From assembly GCA_023548195.1 (NCBI GenBank), contig JAJHZJ010000121.1, forward strand, positions 3,844,220 to 3,908,219: a stretch of DNA of 64,000 nucleotides, in the 5' to 3' direction. A program made the position numbers and the translations under genes. The stretch's first letter is position 1. Each line of letters begins with the position of its first letter. The notes under the pieces are model-generated. The model was given only the letters and a program-made list of their open reading frames with translations. It did not search any database and was not told the origin of the DNA. Source of the DNA: Bettongia penicillata ogilbyi (Eukaryota > Chordata > Mammalia > Diprotodontia > Potoroidae). Shown in pieces: positions 58,891 to 64,000 of this stretch.

Positions 58891-61864
58891 GTCAAAGAGC
58901 AGATCAATGCATTGAGCATGCAACTAAAAAGAAATACAAAAAGAACAAATTAAAAATCCACAATCAGACACTAAATTGGAAATCCCGAATCTCAAACGTG
59001 TGGTTAATATAATTGAAAATAAAAAACCCATTGACCAGATTACAGAAGAGGAAATAAGCTACTTAAATAATTCCATCTTAGAAAAAGAAAGTGCACAAAC
59101 AATCAGTGAACTCCCTAAGAAAAAATCCTTAGGGCCAGAATTCACAAGTGAATTCTGCCAAATATTTAAGGATTGAATAATACCAAAACTATATAAACTA
59201 TTTGGAAAAATAGACAAAGAAGGAGTCCTCCTTAATTCCTTTCATGACTCAAATATGATATTGATACCTAATCAGGAAGAATTAAAACAGAAAACCTTAG
59301 ACCTATATCCCTAATAAATATTGATGCAAAAGTTTTTAAATGGAGATTTCAACAATGAATCAGAAGAATTATACATTATGGTCAAGAGAGAAATACAGGA
59401 CTCATTCAATATTAGGAAAACTATTAGCATAATTGATTATAATAACAAAACCAGCAAAAATCATGATTATCTGAAGAGATGCCAAAAAAAGGCTTTGAGA
59501 ACATACAACGCCCATTTCTATTAAAAAACAGTAGCGAGCATAGGAATAAATGGAACTTTCCTTAAAAATGATAATAATTATCTAACGCCATTAGCAAGCA
59601 TCATCTGTAATGGAGATAAACTAGAAGCCTTCCCAGTAAGATCATGGGTGAAAAAGGATGTCCATTATCAACACAACTATTCAATATTGGACTAGAAATG
59701 CTACCTATAGGAAGAAGAGAAGAAAAAAAAATTGAAGGAATTAGAATAGGCAAAGAGGAAACAAAACTATCATTCTTTGTAGATAACATGATGGTATACT
59801 TAGAGTGTCCTAGAAACTGAACTAAAAATTTAGCTGAAATAATTAAAAATTTTAACAAAGTTGCAGGATACAGAGTAAACCCATCACCATTTCTATATAT
59901 GTTAATAACAAAGTCTTGCACTAAGAAATTACAGAAATACCACTTAAGATCATTGAGAGAATACAACATTCTTGGGAGTCTGCCTGCCAAGAAAAACCCA
60001 GGAAGTATATGAAAACAATTACAAAATGCTTCACACAGGATCAGATCTTAAACAATTTGGAAAATATGAATTGTCATAGGTAAGTTGAGCCAATATAATA
60101 ACAGTGACAATTCTACTTAAATTGAACTCATCAGTGCCATGCTGATCAAATTACCAAAAAATTATTTTAGAGATACAAAAAAAGAAAGAAAATTTACCTG
60201 CAAGAACAAAAGATCAAGAATATCAAGGGAATCACTGGGGGGAAAAGTGTGAAAGAAGATGACCTACCAAATCTCAAATTTTATTTTAAACTAGTAATAG
60301 TAAAAAAAAAAAAATCTGCTACTGGCTAAGAAATAGAGTGGTAGATCCGTTGAATAGGTTATTTACATAACACATTATAGTATATTGACATAGTAATCCA
60401 GTGTTTGATAAACTCGAGGATGTAAGCTTCTGGGACAAAAACTCATTATTTGATAAATATGACTGGGAAAACTCCAAAACAGCATGCTGTATCCCAAGAT
60501 AATGTCAAAATTGGTTCATAGTTGAGACATACATGGTGATAACATAAATAGATTAGGTGATTGTGAAATAATTTGCCTATCAGGTCTGTAAATAGAGGAA
60601 GAATTTTGAACAAAGCAAGATATAAAGAGGACTATGAAATGTTAAATGGATAATTTTGACTACATAATGTTCAGAAGTTTTTTCACTGACAAAACCAATA
60701 CAGCCAAGATTAGAAGAAAAGGAGAAACCTAAGGAAAAAAAATTCTGCAAATTTCTCTGATAAAAACTTCATTTCTCAAAAATATAAAGAAGTAAGTCAA
60801 ATTTATAAGAATACAAGTTATTCCCCAATTGATAAATGGTCAATGGAGATGAACAGGCAGTTTTCAGACAAAGAAATCTTAAGGTAACTTATCTTTTATG
60901 AAAAGAAATAGATATCTAAAAGGTATCTCTTCTATATATATACATATATAGAGTATCTTTTATGAAAATACACTTTAAATCACTATTTATTGGAGAATTG
61001 CAAATTGAAACAACTCTGAGATACCATCCCTTACCTATCAGATTGGTTAATACAACAGAAAAGGAAATTGATAAATATTGGAGAGTGTGGGAACGGAATT
61101 ATAAACTGAGTCAATCCTTCTGGAGAACAGTTTAGTACTGTGTTCAAAAGATAGTCAGACCCTCTTTGAACCTAAAAGTTCAAAGGACTGTATCCTAAAA
61201 GTATTTTTTTTAAATGGGGAAGATAATTTATTTGTATGGAAATATTTATTGCAGCTGTTTTTGTGGTGGCTAAAAATTGGAAATTGAGGAGATGCTCATC
61301 CTTCGGAGAATGGCTGAACAGGTTGTGACAAGTGATTGTAATGGAATGTTATTGTGGTATAAAAAGTGACAGACATGGTGATTTCAGGGAAATCTACCAA
61401 GATTTACATGAAATGATACAAAATACTGTAAGCAGAACCAGGAAAATATAGTATAAGTAACTACAATATTGTGTGATATAGAACTTTTAAAGACTTAGCT
61501 ATTTTCAGCAACAAAATGACTGAAGAAAATCCCAAAGGACTCATGATGAGAAATATTATTCCCCTTCAGAGAAAGAACTGATGTTGCCTGACTACAGACT
61601 GAAGCATACCATTTTTCTCCCTTTTCCCCTCCTTCCTCCCTCCCTGCTCCTCTCTCTCTTCTTCTCTCTCTCCCTCTCTTTCTCTCTTTTACAAATGACT
61701 AATATGGAAATGTTTTATATGATTGAACATGTATAACCTGTATCAGCTGCTTGCCATCTCAGAGAAGGGAGTGACAGATTTTAGACTCAAAACTTAAAAA
61801 CCAAATATTAATCATTTTTACATGTAATAAGGGAAAAATAAAATGTTATTTAAAATGTTATGGT
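58891..61864 (+). mobile_element. L1 fragment, plus strand: ORF2 RT to 3' end
   Basis: Codons at 58976-59176 read EKESAQTISELPKKKSLGPE, the RT entry segment. 59190-59330 carries the KLYKLFGKIDKEG-like and NMILIPNQEE-like segments. C-terminal remnants lie at 60830-61180, followed by a 3' UTR with gagcagaaccaggaaaa-like text near 61430 and a CT-rich patch (61617-61688). It ends with an AATAAA signal and A-rich tail at about 61836-61864. 5'-truncated, with stops in every frame. Confidence 0.7.
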
Positions 61865-61899
61865 CTTAAAAGGATGTGTGTAATGTTTTGTTTTTCTGA

Positions 61900-62690
61900 A
61901 TTTGCCTATTAGGTTTTTATTCCTTAATACATGGTCAATTTTTGTGAAGGTACTCAGCTGATAAAGATATCTGTATGTTCCTTTCTAATCCTATTGAAAT
62001 TTTTTCCAGAAGTCTATCATCTATCAACTCTAACATTTCTAAAATTCTATCTATCTCTAAGTTTTATTGTTTATTTTTTATTTGTTATATTTATCTAGTT
62101 CTGAGAGAGAAAAATTGAGGTTCACCACTTACATAGTTTTACTGTGTATTTTTTCCTTAACTCATTTAACTTTTCCTTTAGAAATTTGGATGCTATGCCA
62201 TTTCATGAATATATGTTTAGTATAGATATTACTTCATTGTCCATGGTACATTTTTGTCAAAATACAGTTTCCTTCCTTATTTCTTTTAATTAGATCTCTT
62301 TTGGCTTTTGCTTTGTCTGCGGCCAATTGCTATTCTTCCTTTTTTTTTCATCTTAGTTGAAGCATAGTGGCTTTTGTTCCAATACCTTAGTTTTACTCTG
62401 TGTGTCTATTCCCAGTGTGTTTCTTGTAAACAACATTTTGTTGTATCCTGCTTGTTAATCCATTCTGCTATCTGATTTCGTTTTATAGCTCATTAGTTTT
62501 CATTCACATTCACAGTTATGATTCTTGACTATATATTTCCCTCCATTATATTTTCCCATTTTTTGTATTTTTGTTTGTCTTATCCTCTTCCCCTCCAGCT
62601 GTCCTGTATGGTAAGATACTTTTCTATACCCAGATGAGTTGGGTTATGTTATTCCCTCTCTGAGCCAATTCCATTGGAAGTAGGGTTCAA
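61900..62690 (-). mobile_element. Old L1 fragment, minus strand: endonuclease and inter-ORF region
   Basis: Parallels 41980-42910 of the full-length L1 block by block (gtttttattccttaatacat through ttattccctctctgagccaa). Diverged and non-coding. Confidence 0.6.
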
Positions 62691-63560
62691 ATTTGAATAT
62701 GAAGGTGCCACAGTTAGAATCATGCAAGCCCTAGAAATGGAGACAATAAAGGAGTGTAGGTCTTGGAACACTATATCTTAAAGGGCAAAAGAACTGGGGC
62801 TCTTACTGAAAATATCATACCTACTATCAAAGTTAAGTGTAATCATGAATGAAAAAAATGGATATTTGATCAAGTGGCGGATTTTCAAGACTTTGTTTAA
62901 AAAAAACACCTCAATAGAAGATTTGACACACAGGAGTCAAGAGAAATAGAAGAAGGTACATACCAAAGATTGATTATAAGGAATTTAATTAAAATAGACC
63001 ATTTGCTTTTTATATAGTAAAGTGTAAAACATACGTCTAAGATTCTTATTAATAATTGAGTAGCTCATAAGAGAAGTTGGGGAAAACCTGAGTATGATAT
63101 GAATTTAAAAAGTAAAACCATTTAGGAATAGCTAAAAAAGAGAAATTATGCAAACGAGGTGCAAGAGGAAGAATCGATACAGAGGAATTAGATAGGGAGG
63201 ATGACTGGCAGTTGTGGTAACCTACTTTCATCAGGAATGGGTTTAAGAGGGAACAATACATATGTTTAGAAGAGTATAAAAGTATTCTAAATTCAGAAGA
63301 AATAAAACAATAGGGCCATAGGGATGGGGGAGAGGACAAGAGAGATCTTTAGAGGGGAAGGTGAGGGAATAGGTAAAAGAGGGTATAGAAGGGTTTTTAG
63401 ATTTATAGGAATGGAAGGATAGGGGAGGTGTCTTTGGTAGGGAGTAGATATTACTGGAAGTAACAGGAGAGCAAGGTAATGGGTAGAAGTAAAGTAGAGG
63501 AGGCACGGGGGATAGGAAACAAGATATGCACAAACAAAAACAAAGATCAGTAGTAGAATT
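62691..63560 (+). mobile_element. Old L1 fragment, plus strand: ORF1 C-terminus and inter-ORF region
   Basis: The plus strand at 62810-62950 keeps the ORF1 end: a KLSVIMNEKN-like stretch, KKNTSIEDL and HRSQE, then the purine-rich inter-ORF region. Orientation is opposite to the L1 text on both sides. Confidence 0.5.
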
Positions 63561-63754
63561 TGTTTGGGAAAGTATCTGTCTACATATGTATGTATGTATG
63601 TATATATCTGTTGCTATAGAGAAACATATTCAAACTTAATTGTGGTCTTTGTGGGGGAGAAAAAAGTAAAAAATGCACAGCAGAGATCAAAAGACCTACA
63701 AGGAAGCTAAGAAAAGATGGACATTTTTCAACACAAAATATATTATCTTGCATT

Positions 63755-64000
63755 GCTCTCATTTCTTTTCCCAGTTTTTCCTCCACCTCTCTTACTTGAT
63801 TTTCAAAATCTCTTGAGCTCTTCCATGGCCTGAGGACATTAAAAATTTATTTTGGAGGTTTTGGATGAAGAAGCCTTGACTTTGATGTCTTCCTGTAATG
63901 GTATGCTTTGAAAATACCTGTCCACCAAGAAAGTAACCTTCTATAGTCTTGTTTTTTTTCCCCTTTTTGGGGCATTTTCCCAACCAGTTACTTGACTTTT
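63755..64000 (-). pseudogene. ORF1 N-terminal part of a minus-strand HAL1/L1 running off the window
   Basis: From 63983 the minus strand reads MGKCPKKGKKNKTIEGYFLG then GQVF, and later the REVEEKLGKEMRAMQ coiled-coil start (near 63755). This is the ORF1 N-terminus as in HAL1 copy A, with frameshifts between. The alignment ends near 63750. The 5' UTR should lie to the right of the window. A TATG microsatellite sits at 63580-63607. Confidence 0.65.

Noticed and set aside
58070..61864. Adjacent minus and plus L1 pieces read as a 5' inversion
   Set aside because: Again both carry 3' UTRs, so they are separate insertions or a rearrangement, not a single twin-primed copy.
33763..64000. Search for the next PCCA exon (motif VTHN...LLREV)
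   Set aside because: No match with AG/GT borders; the exon lies right of the window.

Overview
The window is mammalian genomic DNA, most likely from a marsupial and probably a didelphid (opossum-like). It is AT-rich and CpG-poor. Retroelements fill most of it: L1, half-L1 (HAL1), RTE with RTE-mobilised SINEs, MIR, L2 and CR1/L3. The only host gene I can support is PCCA, the alpha subunit of mitochondrial propionyl-CoA carboxylase, on the + strand. Four coding exons lie at 24689-24832, 26256-26330, 30634-30702 and 33687-33762. All have AG/GT borders and read through in frame. Together they encode 97 codons of the C-terminal half of the biotin carboxylase domain, including two catalytic residues of the family. 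I found neither the preceding nor the following exon, so the flanking introns are at least 24.6 kb and 30.2 kb.

Region by region: 1-4.6 kb is old L1 in both orientations. 4.6-8.1 kb is a MIR, a CTTC tract and a minus-strand HAL1 (copy A). 8.6-10.4 kb is a MIR and a head-to-head RTE LINE. 10.6-13.5 kb is a full-length plus-strand HAL1 (copy B) with a 306-codon ORF1. 13.6-24.7 kb is nested SINEs, a 246-nt pure pyrimidine tract, L2, old L1 and further SINEs. 24.7-33.8 kb is the exon cluster, with the least repetitive introns and two candidate conserved regulatory islands. A HAL1 3' fragment (copy E) abuts the last exon. 34-38 kb is old L1 broken by a Tigger-like element, an LTR-like element and an unidentified insert. 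38.5-44.8 kb is a full-length but dead minus-strand L1. 45.4-48.3 kb is a minus-strand HAL1 (copy C) nested in an older LINE. 49.8-50.8 kb is an L1 3' end. 51.3-54.2 kb is the youngest element, HAL1 copy D. 54.8-64 kb is old L1 and CR1 mosaic, ending inside another minus-strand ORF1.

The most notable theme is the HAL1 family. These L1 derivatives keep the L1 5' UTR, ORF1 and the last part of the 3' end but have no ORF2, so they must be mobilised in trans by L1. Four nearly full-length or long copies plus fragments, and a complete L1 for comparison, lie in one window. This lets promoter, ORF1 and 3' UTR changes be compared directly. HAL1 is a known class. The copy-specific features and its position beside a PCCA splice acceptor deserve checking. 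No tRNA, rRNA, CRISPR or bacterial features were seen.
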